A DNA stretch of 64,000 bases from assembly GCF_016920785.2 (NCBI RefSeq), contig NW_024609837.1, positions 45,820,745 through 45,884,744 of the forward strand, in the 5' to 3' direction. Origin of the DNA: Ixodes scapularis. Lineage: Eukaryota; Arthropoda; Arachnida; Ixodida; Ixodidae. The position numbers and the translations under genes are program-made. Below are positions 20,263 to 30,044 of this stretch, piece by piece (positions within the stretch are counted from its first letter, which is position 1; every line of letters starts with the position of its first letter). The notes under the pieces were generated by a model. The model searched no databases. It was not told the origin of the DNA and was given only the letters and a program-made list of their open reading frames with translations.

Positions 20263-20606
20263 ATCGGTGATGGCCACTGGTAACAATGATCAACATCTTC
20301 TTGCATCTACTGTTTACACTTACCCCAACCAACCTTCAAGAGTGTTTTGAGGACTGCGCTCAGTTCTTATCGCAATTACCAGGTCAACGTTTGGTTGACG
20401 GGCCGCCGTCGTTTGAACGAGCTGACGACAAAAAGCAGAAAAGTTTGAAAGAGCAGACGACAGTTCGAACGCATGCGCAATGGAGTGCGGGCACGAAGCA
20501 CCGCGTCCCGCGTCAACAAACCATTGGAATGTCACGTTGTCGGCGTCTATGTGAGTCTGCATACTGTTTTTCGCGTTAGAATTGTCTATTTTACGTCCTC
20601 ATAGCA

Positions 20607-20705
20607 ATGTCTTACCACTTTAATCGCCTGAGCGAAATTATCAAGGCTCGTTACACCGCTAAACTTTGCGTAAATATTTTAACGTGCGGCGATTCATTCG
20701 AGTAA
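20607..20705 (+). pseudogene. Diverged second copy of the small ORF
   Basis: It starts MSYHFNRLSEIIKARYTAKL, aligns with the 20023 frame through LCxNxxTCGDSF, then meets an in-frame TAA at 20703 where unit 1 reads on. The remaining unit-2 sequence is homologous but broken. Confidence 0.5.
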
Positions 20706-21060
20706 CGGCGCAGAATGGACGCCAAAACCATGATGAGATTCTTCTACATATTTTTGGTCGCGACGTCGCTCGTGCTGCAAAAGTGTAGAAGGTAGCGGCG
20801 ATGATCGGCGTCGATACTGAAATTCGGAAGCGGGAACAGTCCAAGCGTAACAAGTTGGTGATGGCCACTGGTACCAATGATCAACATCTTGTATCTACTC
20901 TTTACACCGAGCCTACATAAGTTTTTTGAGGCCTGCAATTACTTCTTATTGCAATCACCGGGTCAACGTTTGGTCTGCGGGCCGCTTTTGTTTGAACGAG
21001 CAGACGACAAAAAGCAGGCTCGAAGCAGCAGACGAAAGTTCGAACGATCATGCGGCCGTG

Positions 21061-21658
21061 TGAATTTAAAGATGCACTGAACACGCGGGTGGCCCGGACA
21101 ACTTGGCGGTTTTCTCTCGCTCATGTTGGAACAAAACAAATACATCTGCCGGCCACAAAGTGTTGCCCGCACAAGCAATCGTAGTTCGACAGCGTCTGGT
21201 TTACCCTTTTCACGGCTACTATCCACGTACTCGGAAGAACGGAGCGGGAAGAAACACATGAAAACTGATCTTCGAACCTTTCCAGTCTCTTTTGGTACAG
21301 TCCCCGTCACAGCATTTTGACGAGAACGCATGTTTTTTGTCTGGTTTTTCCGAAAAGAACACAAGAATGCATGCCTCGCACGGCGACTTCTGCCCACCGC
21401 CCCAGACCGGAAGTACGACCGACGCGCCACCACCGCGGCGTGACGTAGGAGAGTTGAGTTCGTGTATAGACCTCCATTTCACCGTCATGTCCTGAACGCA
21501 GCCAATATCCCACGAAGCAGATCAAGCGTAGCGGAAAAAAAGTGTGTCGTCATGATGGTCGTCATCTTTCTGTGTTTGTCATCATCGCGGCTACGCCAAT
21601 CACGTTTCGATCCCCCCCCCCCCCCCCTGTGAAAAATGAAAGACGTTTTAGACACCGA
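21061..21658. other. Unassigned stretch
   Basis: Overlapping open frames on both strands at 20963-21525 lack motifs. A C-run of 16 lies at 21612-21627. Confidence 0.35.
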
Positions 21659-22037
21659 ATTAGAGCGCAGCTCTTGAGGAGGAGGAGGGGGGGAAGGGCA
21701 CTGGGGGGAGAATATACCCCTCCTTCATTCTCCTCACCTCCTCATCCTCCCTGCTGCTCCTCCTCCCCTCCTCCCTCCTCTTCCTCCTCCCCTCCTCCCT
21801 TAAGCTCCTCCCCTCCTCTCATCTTCCTCCCCCTCCTTTCCTCCTCGTCATCCCGCCTCCTCCCCTTCTCTTCTCCTCCTCCCCCTCCTTCTCCCCTCCT
21901 CCCTCATTCCTCCCTCCTCCTCCTTCCCGCGTGTTGCATTATGAGACATTTCCCATAATGCCCCGCGCGCTTACGCCGACGGCGACGCCAACGCCGCCCA
22001 AGCCGGAAACGGGCGCCTAAGACCTGCGCTGTAAAAA
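21659..22037. mobile_element. MITE family L, copy 1, with polypyrimidine core
   Basis: The left end TTAGAGCGCAGCTCTTGAGG and the inverted right end TTTTACAGCGCAGGTCTTAG match each other and the copy at 26569-26889. Next to the left end is a GAGGAGGAGG purine run, and the core (21720-21930) is a roughly 200-bp CTCCTCC polypyrimidine tract. The right part, CCATAATGCCCCGCGCG then ACGCCGACGGCGACGCC, is shared with copy 2. It is non-coding. The core can form hairpins or triplex structures. Confidence 0.7.
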
Positions 22038-22090
22038 GTTCCTAGCTACGCCCCCGTCATACTTAACGTAAAACAGAGTGTAGCACCATA

Positions 22091-22120
22091 TGAGATGCGT
22101 ATAGTATACAACGCATCTCA
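22091..22120. repeat. Small perfect hairpin
   Basis: TGAGATGCGT and ACGCATCTCA are 10-bp perfect arms around a 10-base loop containing GTATAC. Confidence 0.8.
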
Positions 22121-22840
22121 CGTGGACCACAAAAATATCGAGGCGCCGTAACAATTCCGCGGTAATGCCACTGCGACCAGCGCATTCTAGTACGCGCCGC
22201 CGTCGACGACATAAGCTCAACCTCGATTGCGCGACGCCTATATATATATCAGACCACTGGAGCGTGTATACACTGGGTCATTACTTCGCTGCCTCCGTTC
22301 CCCTCCACGACTGCGTCCATTTTCCTCAATTCGCAATCCCCCACCTGTTCAACTTCCATCTTGAGGCACAGCTGCGCGGCGCTGGTCGGGTTGTTCGCCG
22401 CTCAGTCCGAAGGTCAAGTTCGCTAAATCGGACTGTCCTCAATAATTCTACGCTGTAGCACCAACCACTGCCCAAATGCTTAAAAAAAAAGTGCTCTGAG
22501 AGGCTTTATAATGGCTCAGATATACAACCCCCTTATTTTTTTCTTCTTATCTCTCATTCGGTTTAAAGCTCGGCCGATCAGCGCGTCGATCCATTAAGCA
22601 CGCCTGTCCCTTTTTTTCTTTTACAGCCCGGCGCCGTATATCTGATGGGCCTTCACGCGTAAATGCGTCGAGCTTGGGTAACTTGCCGTACTCCATTTCA
22701 GCCGACACCCGACGGGCTGCAACGGACGCTACGAGCCATTCCAAGCCAATCCAATGGCCGCGCGATTGTCACGTGGTCTGCGAGAGGGCGCGCAGCGATG
22801 CACGGGACGCGACGTCACGTGGTGCCTTTCCGGCGCTGAG

Positions 22841-22963
22841 ATGGCTGGGACGACTGGGATATTGTATCCGCTGAGGTCCATCGTTAATGCGAAGCGGATT
22901 ATGGAAGACATCAGTTTTGTTTTGTTTTCGTTTTATGTCGCGATAGGGTTAACGTATACTTGA
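22841..22963 (+). CDS. Candidate 40-aa ORF or first exon in CpG-rich DNA
   Basis: The ATG at 22841 (GAGATGG context) begins MAGTTGILYPLRSIVNAKRI and is followed by a hydrophobic stretch (ISFVLFSFYVAIGLTY) to a TGA at 22961. Upstream lie GACGTCACGTGG and a pyrimidine-rich CCTTTCC, as in promoters of housekeeping genes. A splice donor could also cut it at CTGAG/GTCCAT (22875). No family is recognised and it may be chance. Confidence 0.25.
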   Translation: MAGTTGILYPLRSIVNAKRIMEDISFVLFSFYVAIGLTYT

Positions 22964-23867
22964 GCGGCTTTGTAGAAGGGCGGCACTTTTCGTGGTATCA
23001 CGCTTTTGGCACTTGTATGGGTCTGGGCGGTGGACAGGCGGTGTTGTGTTTTGGAGCGCAGTCAGCGGCTTTCCTGTAATGAACCAGCCAGGATTCAAAA
23101 GCTGACATAAACACTCTTTAAAAAAAATTAAAAGGCTTAGTAGTTTGTGAAGGACTTCTTTCGACGGCGGCGGTACCACCAGGAGATGCGGTGAACTCAG
23201 TCGAATAGGTTTATTATTTTTTTCCTTGTACTCACTGAAAAACAATTTCTAGTTGATAAAAATGGGTTGTTAAAAAGCTGTTGGCTCCGTGGCTCGGAAG
23301 TGTTACACCCGGAAAGATAACATAAATGGAATAGGCGTGCAGTGATTGCTCTCGGTTTTCCTGCAAGGATTTCTAATTGCATTTTTGTTATATTTTTGTG
23401 CTACTTTATGCTGAAGTCGTTCCGGCAATAAATAAGGGAAAGAATTTTGATATGGCTTTCTTTTATCCTTCGTTATAGTTAAAATGAGGTAAATGTGTTT
23501 CTTTTTTTTAATACAAGCTTTTTGTGTGTGTGTTTACTAAGTTATCCTGAATGCATGTCACCACCGATCGTGATCTCATGTCGGGGTGAGAGCTAGATAA
23601 AAATAATGTTTGATCAATGTTCAAGATTTTTGTTCAAATGTACTTGAATCGAAAACAAAACCCCCTGTTGAAAAAAAAAACAAAAAAAAAAAAGCAAATT
23701 GCATTAAATTTTGAATGACGGGGACTTTCATGGCGGCCTGAGTCACCAACCGCGACGAAATCAAAATAGCTGATTCAAAGTGAATCCGGAGCTCATCCAG
23801 TGTCAATCCGATCTTGATGCTGCATCGATATGGCATTGATCGACTACAGATCTCACGTCAGTCCGGT
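22964..23867. other. Unassigned stretch
   Basis: AT-rich DNA with A-runs at 23669-23692; no repeat family or gene recognised. Confidence 0.35.
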
Positions 23868-24010
23868 CATATTGAATGGGTTAAAACGGCGCAAAAAGAC
23901 GAAGGACCAGTAAAAGGAAACATACAGACACAGCGCTGACTTACAACTGAATTTTCACTTCTGCGCCATTCAGCAAGAAAACTTGAAATTAATAAACATC
24001 CAAGCAACTA
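23868..24010 (-). mobile_element. Dispersed retroelement-like tail
   Basis: Read on the minus strand, CAGTTGTAAGTCAGCGCTGT and TACTGGTCCTTCGTCTTTTT then GCGCCGTTTTAACCCATTCA form a block I recognise as a common tick dispersed repeat, probably the 3' or 5' untranslated part of a retroelement. Only one copy is in this window, so the assignment is from memory of such sequences. Confidence 0.4.
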
Positions 24011-24344
24011 TCAGGCGCCCTGTTAGAAAACCGGTGGCTTCGCTGCGTTCCCACAAAAGTTAAGCATTTTCATTTTTTGTTTTTTTACTTTTTAATCAGG
24101 TAGGCTCGCTCTTTGCAGATTTTATAGAAAAAATGCACCACCTGTGGGCAACGCTGCATAAAATCGTAGCGCGATAGGATAAGAAACCGATTTTTCCGGT
24201 CGATTTAAAGAGGCTGGCTGCTTTTTGAGCCACCCTGTAGTTTTGGTTTGTATGTCCGAAGCCGATCCAGCATTGTTCTAATACTGATTCATCGTTAATC
24301 AAGTTTTAATATAGCTACAATCCGGCTTCGGTCCATCTTTTTCC

Positions 24345-24412
24345 TGTACCGATCCAACATCAGTCCAACGCGAGTCCAGCGTCGTTCCAGCGTCCCTCCA
24401 GCGTCTGCTCTG
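24345..24412. repeat. Degenerate ~12-bp repeat (GTCCAGCGT)
   Basis: CGATCCAACATC, AGTCCAACGCG, AGTCCAGCGTC, GTTCCAGCGTC and CCTCCAGCGTC follow one another; a short decayed minisatellite. Confidence 0.6.
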
Positions 24413-24735
24413 CGGTCGCCTGTCCGCGGGTCACTGCATTTGCACACAATGGGGCGGTCGACCTTGCGACACGCTCGACGCTCGGTCGAGAAACGGAACA
24501 CTCCCCTCCAAGCAGGCTCTCACTCGCAGCCGCGCTGCTCAAAACAACCGGGCCACGGCGGTGGTCCGGGGATGTGGACGCCGTGGCGAGGGCCGAGCCA
24601 AGGTGAGCCGGGCAGGGCAACAGATCCGCCCTGGTGCTCGCTGGAGCGGAACGCGCGTTACGATCGGCACCGCCTTCGCTCGTATTCCAGGTCGCCCCCA
24701 ACTCGATGATCACGAGCGAGAGATACAGTACGTAC

Positions 24736-24797
24736 CTAAAGCGGAAGGGAACTCTATGGCGCCGGTGTGTGGTCTTCAAGGATTTGCTGATCTCCAT
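24736..24797 (-). CDS. Candidate first coding exon, minus strand
   Basis: On the minus strand CAACCATGG gives a good start context at 24797. The frame MEISKSLKTTHRRHRVPFR ends at TTTAG/GTACGTAC, a strong splice donor, leaving phase 2 after 62 nt. The surrounding 24380-24980 is CpG-rich, as expected for a promoter-proximal exon. No downstream exon was identified, so this is a proposal only; RNA evidence would decide. Confidence 0.3.
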
Positions 24798-26119
24798 GGT
24801 TGTCTCCGCACGATCGTAAAGGGCGACCCGTCACGCGAACAAGGAGAAAGTGTTTGTTCCGTGCGGTAAAAACGCAACTTCGACCGCGGTCGTGACAACC
24901 AGCGGCCAATCATAGGGGACCCCAACACTTCGGGTATGCGCGTGCGCAAAGCGACGCTACAAGCTGCTCGAGGGTCCCTGAACTTTAGGGCTTTCTTTTT
25001 TAAAACTCTCTAATATAGATTAGATTACGCTCCCTCTTTAGTCGGAGCGGGGACAAAAACTTGTGGCAACGCATCCACAAACTCACAAACTAAATAATAA
25101 TAATAATAATAGCTTTATTTACCATATTATATGACTGTATTGAAATGCGTCGCATTAATGTCACGTGGTTTCCAACTGCCCAGGGATTGGGCCTGGCGGC
25201 CCGTCGTTTTGGCGGTAACCCATCGTGGATATCGAGACGTACTATAAACAAACTTATCTTATGTCTAACTGGTTGCATAATTTCCGGCAAGCTCTCAATA
25301 TTTTTTTTTGTGTGGTTCTTTATGAGTGGCGGGGTTGGGGAAGGTGCAATGTGCAATTCATTAAAAGTCAGCGACGTAATGAAATGAGATTAACCAGTCG
25401 GATACAACTGAAAGTGTGCAACTGCGATAAGACAAATCCCGTCGACCCCGCCATTTCAGCCGAACCCTTTCGCGCGCCACTCGACATACGCGAGAACCAA
25501 AAAAGTGTAGTACGGCTTCGAGCAAACTGCACACGCGAGAATAACTCCCGAGAAGTCGACCGCGAGAGATAATTTACGTCTCTCCATTGTTCTCCGGACG
25601 ACGACCCAGAAAAAGCGCCTGTCCACAATCTGCAGGGAGCCGAGTTTAAAAACCTCCGTCTGGCAGGTGGGTGTAGCGGGCCACCACGCAGGCGCGGCCG
25701 CGCGCGGTTCGAAGCACAGCGAAAGAGAACAGGAGTTGAAATCGAAGCGAGAGGCCGCCGACTTCCTTTGTTTCGCTGGAAGCAGTCAGACGCCCGTTTC
25801 CATTTATCAACCGCTCGTATCTCAAGCTGTCGGCACAACAATGAGCCTTCTGTGGTTGTATTTTTCTTGCACAAAGCGCGGCGGTTTCTGTCGGTGCTGT
25901 TTAACATTCAATCCGCTACCGGGTTTTTCGTTTAGCTGCGCACCACTCACTCACTGGTCATTAATGGAGAGCGGCATAGGGCGTATTGTTGAAGCTCGGA
26001 CGAAACTCCTTCTCTCCCTAAGCAAATTTCTCGCTCCTGCCGTATGACCAGCGATGAGGTCGTAATATATTAACCTTAATAAAGACGAGTCAATCATTCT
26101 TTCGTTCTTAGATATAATA
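24798..26119. other. Unassigned stretch
   Basis: Contains a short (AAT)n tract at 25094-25111 and GC-rich DNA at 25440-25800. The minus-strand open frame 25368-25907 has an internal ATGGCGG start (MAGSTGFVLSQ) but no motif or clear donor; I do not call a gene. Confidence 0.35.
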
Positions 26120-26545
26120 CAGTACAACTTAAATCCAACATAAACAAATAACAATTGTGCGTCACTTCAAAAGCAGGAAGCAGCCGATACGGAAAAAGAG
26201 AAATAAAGAGAGCTGGAAGATAAACATGATAAAAGGTAGACCGATAAAAGTAATTGGAAAAGGGATACATAGAAGTAGAGAGAAATATAAAAGAGAGGAA
26301 GATGCCCCTAAAGAAAAAACAAAGATAAATTTAAATATAAATAAAGCAAGGTAGTTATATATTGACATATTAATGTAAGGAGAAATAGAGATAAAGAGAA
26401 ATAGAGACTTAAAAAGAGACGCATTCCGGTAAAGAGAAACTGAGATGCAGATAAATAGAGATACAAGATAGATAAATATAATGAGAAGCAGATATAAATA
26501 TAAATAGACAAATATTAAAAAATAGATATAAAAACTGAAAGATGT
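26120..26545. repeat. Strand-asymmetric purine-rich tract (AGAGATAAA)
   Basis: The plus strand is dominated by A and G with recurring AGAGAAATA, AGATAAA and TAGAGATA words and few C or T runs. It looks like an old simple repeat derived from (AGAGATA)n. The open frames here on the minus strand are low-complexity artefacts. Confidence 0.55.
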
Positions 26546-26568
26546 TTACAATTCTCTGTAATGCGAAA

Positions 26569-26889
26569 TTAGAACGCAGCTTTTGAGGAGGAGGAGGGGC
26601 GCGTACGGGGGGGGGTATGCCTCTCCTCCCCCTCCGTACCATCCCCTCCTCCTCTCCACCTCGCCTCCCATCTAGCGGGAAGTTTAACGAAATTTTTCCG
26701 CTCAATTTAGCGGGTTAAGTGTCCCCGCTAAATATAGCGGGGAAATTGATGTGGCATGACCCATTCAGTTTCCCTGCTAAATTTAGTGGGGAAACTGTGA
26801 CGTCCCATAATGCAACGCGCGTTGTTACGCCGACGCCGACGTCGACGCCGCTCAACCCGGAAACGGGCGCCTGAGACCCGCGCTCTAAA
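26569..26889. mobile_element. MITE family L, copy 2
   Basis: It starts TTAGAACGCAGCTTTTGAGG and ends CGCGCTCTAAAAAG. The purine run (GAGGAGGAGGAGGGG then GTACG) pairs with CCTCCGTAC then CCCCTCCTCCTC about 45 bp on, giving a long hairpin. The right part matches copy 1 (CCATAATGCAACGCGCG, GGAAACGGGCGCCTGAGACC). Unlike copy 1, it contains CGCTAAATTTAGCG palindromes at 26690-26800. Confidence 0.75.
26672..26803. repeat. CCGCTAAATTTAGCGG palindrome cluster
   Basis: Three to four variants (TCTAGCGGGAA, CGCTCAATTTAGCGGG, CCCCGCTAAATATAGCGGGG, CCCTGCTAAATTTAGTGGGG) are spaced about 40-50 bp apart. They are the same motif as in the array at 29520-29790. Confidence 0.75.
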
Positions 26890-27602
26890 AAGAATATAGA
26901 TTAAAAAATGTATATTGTTTTTCTCCGAAAAACATGGTGCGTGCAGGAGGGCGGTGGCTATGGCCTCCATGAGTAGCCTCAATGACTTCCAGGGCGTGAT
27001 CGACTCGGCTACTTTACCTATGGAAATCAGTTTCGATTGGAACGCGGCGGAGTATCCAGCTCCGGGACGGGTTACATAAAAGCGGGTGACCTCCGTCAGC
27101 GAACAATGCGCGATCTCCACCCGAGCGGAGACATTAACCGACCCGGAGCAGTGACATTAAGCGGCGGAAACCGCCTCCCGTTCGCATTAACCCCGTTTTT
27201 AAAGATACAAAGCGAGCTCTTTGTTCTCCCCAGACCCGCGAAAATGAGGTAGCAGTCACGCGTTCGGTGTACCCATTGAAAATAGCCGCGCAGCAACTTG
27301 ATTGTTTGCGCACACTTCCTATTTTTAGCAGCGATCAAATGAGAAAAAAAAAAAAAAAAAAAAAAAGAAGCCGTTTTCTTCTTTTTTTTTGGATCGGAAT
27401 GAAGAGAAATGTGACGGCAGGGACGAAGCGTCACGCGACCTCGTGACGTCACGCTGACGTCATGTGAACTGATCACGTGACCAGTTTAGCATTATTTGTA
27501 CAGTGACGAAAATAAACCCTGGAGAAGGGGAACAAGAGGGACAAAGGACAAACACAAATCTCCAAACACAGCTAGGTGACTGGTGCGCGACCGAAAAAAT
27601 CC

Positions 27603-27674
27603 GCCTGGTCCGGGTATCGAACCCGGGACCTCTCCGTTACAGGTGGAGCGCTCTACCAACTGAGCTGACCAGGA
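27603..27674 (-). tRNA. tRNA-Thr(UGU)-like SINE head, unit 1
   Basis: The cloverleaf folds with D arm, anticodon arm (loop CCTGTAA), T arm CCGGG/CCCGG and a 6-7 bp acceptor stem. The anticodon position reads TGT, but base 33 is C rather than T and the anticodon stem has an A-C mismatch. It sits in a repeat, so it is a SINE promoter rather than a working tRNA. Confidence 0.5.
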
Positions 27675-27904
27675 GGTAGACGTAAGTAGAGCAAACGGGT
27701 TTTATCAGCCGCCACCAGTCTAACACCAACAAGGGTGAAGCTTGCAATTTCAGGTTATGATTATAATGCAATTAAATGCAAAGGTGCAAGCGAGCTGGAC
27801 AAGAATGACGAAAATAATCCCTGGAGAAGGGGAACAAGAGGGACAAAGGACAAACACAAATCTCCAAACACAGCTAGGTGACTGGTGCGCGACCGAAAAA
27901 ATCC

Positions 27905-27976
27905 GCCTGGTCCGGGTATCGAACCCGGGACCTCTCCGTTACAGGTGGAGCGCTCTACCAACTGAGCTGACCAGGA
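27905..27976 (-). tRNA. tRNA-Thr(UGU)-like SINE head, unit 2
   Basis: It is identical to the head 302 bp upstream, including the C at position 33 and the mismatched anticodon stem. Confidence 0.5.
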
Positions 27977-28317
27977 GGTAGACGTAAGTAGAGCAAACGG
28001 GTTTTATCAGCCGCCACCAGTCTAACACCAACAAGGGTGAAGCTTGCAATTTCAGGTTATGATTATAATGCAATTAAATGCAAAGGTGCAAGCGAGCTGG
28101 ACAAGAATGACGAAAATAATCCCTGGAGAAGGGGAACAAGAGGGACAAAGGACAAACACAAATCTCCAAACACAGCAGTGCCGTCATTCTTGTCCAGCTC
28201 GCTTGCACCTTTGCATTTAATTGCATTATAATCATAACCTTAAATTGCAAGCTTCACCCTTGTGGGTGTTAGACTGGTGGCGGCTGATAAAACCCGTTTG
28301 CTCTACTTACGTCTACC

Positions 28318-28389
28318 TCCTGGTTAGCTCAGTTGGTAGAGCGCTCCACCTGTAATGGAGAGGTCCCGGGTTCGATACCCGGACCAGGC
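28318..28389 (+). tRNA. tRNA-Thr(UGU)-like SINE head, inverted unit
   Basis: In the plus-strand copy the anticodon stem is fully paired (CTCCA/TGGAG) and the A box is a perfect TAGCTCAGTTGG (28325-28336). B box GGTTCGATACC lies at 28369-28379. C33 is still present. It is the best-preserved of the three and could still recruit RNA polymerase III. Confidence 0.55.
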
Positions 28390-28549
28390 GGATTTTTTCG
28401 GTCGCGCACTAGTCACCTAGCTGTGTTTGGAGATTTGTGTTTGTCCTTTGTCCCTCTTGTTCCCCTTCTCCAGGGATTATTTTCGTCATTCTTGTCCAGC
28501 TCGCTTGCACCTTTGCATTTAATTGCATTATAATCAAATTTGTACAGTG

Positions 28550-29515
28550 TCAGAATTCTGTTCGGCCGCTGTGAAGACTTGTCAATTTTGTTCTTTCTTC
28601 TGTAGATTCGAGAAAAAAAACAAGTATGTTCGCACGTTTACTTCCCTTATCGGGGAGTGGGGAACTCGAAATGATTGACGTTAGATATAAAAGACGATGA
28701 GTGGATGCATGGCAGTTAAAGGGATGCTGAACCGAAATCTGGATTCCACAAAACACGCGGCAAATGCGTGCAACGGGATGCTACAAACACCAAAACATCA
28801 CTCATACAGCGATATCTCGAACGGATGACCGTATTTTCCATAAAAAAAAAGGAAAAATAACACATTTGTGAGTGGCATGCCAATTCTTGGAATGATCGCC
28901 TTCGGGCCGCGAGCCAGACAACACAAAACATACATAAATAAATACATAATAAATTGTCGTCGTTGTTTTCCTTGGTGGTTCCCATTATAAGCATCCTCAT
29001 GGGTTATAAGGGCCGATCGTTTTTGCATGAGTTGGTCTCGTAGCTCGACCGTGAAAGAGTTTGGCCGTGCATCCATGCATACCTTCCAACGGGCACTAGC
29101 GTGTCATGTATCCGCGTTTTATTATGCCGTTTCCCGGTGCCTGCAGTTCGCGCGGATTCTCCAAGGATGCCTCGCAAATCCGGTTTTCTTCTTTTTGGAC
29201 GGAATGTAAAACTAGGAAATGTATGGGGTCGCATAAATCGCGGGTCGTGCCGCCAACGGCCCGCCTGTCTTGCGCGGAGATAAGCACGTCCACGCGCTCC
29301 TGAACTTGACCTCAAACAAGGCGAGTTAGGAACTACTTTTTTTGTTTTGTTTGTTTAGCATCATGCTAACCTTGAAAAAAAAAAGCATTTAAAATAATGA
29401 CAGCGACCTTCATATTCAAAGCCCCAAAATTGATGGAATGCCGTGTTTTGGGAGCAATTATTTACATATGTTTAGAAGACGTTAATCGGTCCGTTTCGGG
29501 AATGTGAAGAACACA
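28550..29515. other. Unassigned stretch
   Basis: At 28715 TTAAAGGGATGCTGAACC resembles a TTAA-type MITE terminus, but no inverted partner was found. No gene is recognised; the minus frames at 28716-29315 lack motifs. Confidence 0.35.
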
Positions 29516-29519
29516 TTGT

Positions 29520-29795
29520 TTATAATTTTCTCCGCTAAATTTGGCGTGCGAAAAGAGAATCGGTGTTTAGGCCACGTGATGTCAATTTTTATCGCTAAAG
29601 TTAACAAGAATACTGAATTTGCGTCAATATTGCCGCGTTAAATTTGGCGGGGAAACTCAAATGGTCTATACGTCACGCGACGTCAGTTTTCTAGTCAAAT
29701 TTTGGTGGGGAAATCGAGCTGGTGAATAGGTCACGTGACGGGAGATCACGCGACGTCAATTTTCCTGCTAGATTTGGCGGGAAAACTGCACAAAC
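29520..29795. repeat. Array of CGCTAAATTTGGCG palindromic motifs with CACGTGAC spacers
   Basis: Five variants of TTTCCCGCTAAATTTGGCGGGGAAA (about 29530, 29588, 29635, 29690 and 29765) are spaced about 50-75 bp apart. Between them lie ACGTCACGCGACGTCA and GGTCACGTGACG motifs. The palindrome half TTTCCCGC fits the E2F consensus and CACGTG is an E-box. These are matches to known site shapes only. The same palindrome occurs within MITE L copy 2. Confidence 0.7.
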
Positions 29796-30044
29796 GGACA
29801 GACAAATGTTTAGATCTATGCTTAGAAAAACAAGGTATTCACATTATATAGACGCTTTCAGCGCACGCCGAATTGAGCCGCCATAGCCGACCTTCTCTTG
29901 TCTTACCGAGATGCCCAGCCACTGAAGCGGGCCTTGACAAGCCTTCACAAAGGCCTATGCTAGGGAGAAGGACACAGTAACACTTAAAATGGCAATAACC
30001 TGTCCTGCTGTGGAGCTAACGGGATAAAGTGGAGCTAACGGAAT

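Larger units (their letters stand above)
19905..21060 (+). repeat. Tandem duplication of a ~570-590 bp unit
   Basis: Unit 1 (about 19905-20490) and unit 2 (about 20475-21060) align through many blocks. Examples are CAAACCATTG (19949/20517), TTTTTCGCGTTAGAATTGT (19984/20566), GTGATGGCCACTGGTA and CAATGATCAACATCTT (20284/20875), and TCAACGTTTGGT. Divergence is moderate with several indels. Each unit begins with an upstream region and an ATG frame (20023 and 20607). Confidence 0.85.
27506..28537. mobile_element. Head-to-head multimer of a tRNA-derived SINE (family SINE2)
   Basis: The repeat unit is exactly 302 bp: the same GACGAAAATAA start recurs at 27505, 27807 and 28109. Two full minus-strand units are followed by a third cut at about 28178. 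An inverted stretch of 1.2 units then follows on the plus strand to 28537. The whole block is bracketed by a 12-bp direct repeat atttgtacagtg (27494-27505 and 28538-28549), as if inserted once. Each full unit holds a tRNA-like head with A box TAGCTCAGTTGG (or CAGCTCAGTTGG) and B box GGTTCGATACC, and a tail ending near TTGCATTATAATCA. Confidence 0.88.

Noticed and set aside
21542..21958. Serine/proline-rich frame (SSPPPSSSS)
   Set aside because: It is a translation of the CTCCTCC polypyrimidine core of MITE L.
24180..24240. Mariner-like terminus CAGGGTGGCTCAAAAAG (minus strand)
   Set aside because: Only one end was found and no TA or partner terminus supports an element.
27603..28389. Cluster of three functional tRNA-Thr genes
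   Set aside because: All three lie at the same place in a 302-bp repeat bracketed by target duplications, have C33 and, in two of three, a mismatched anticodon stem; they are SINE heads.
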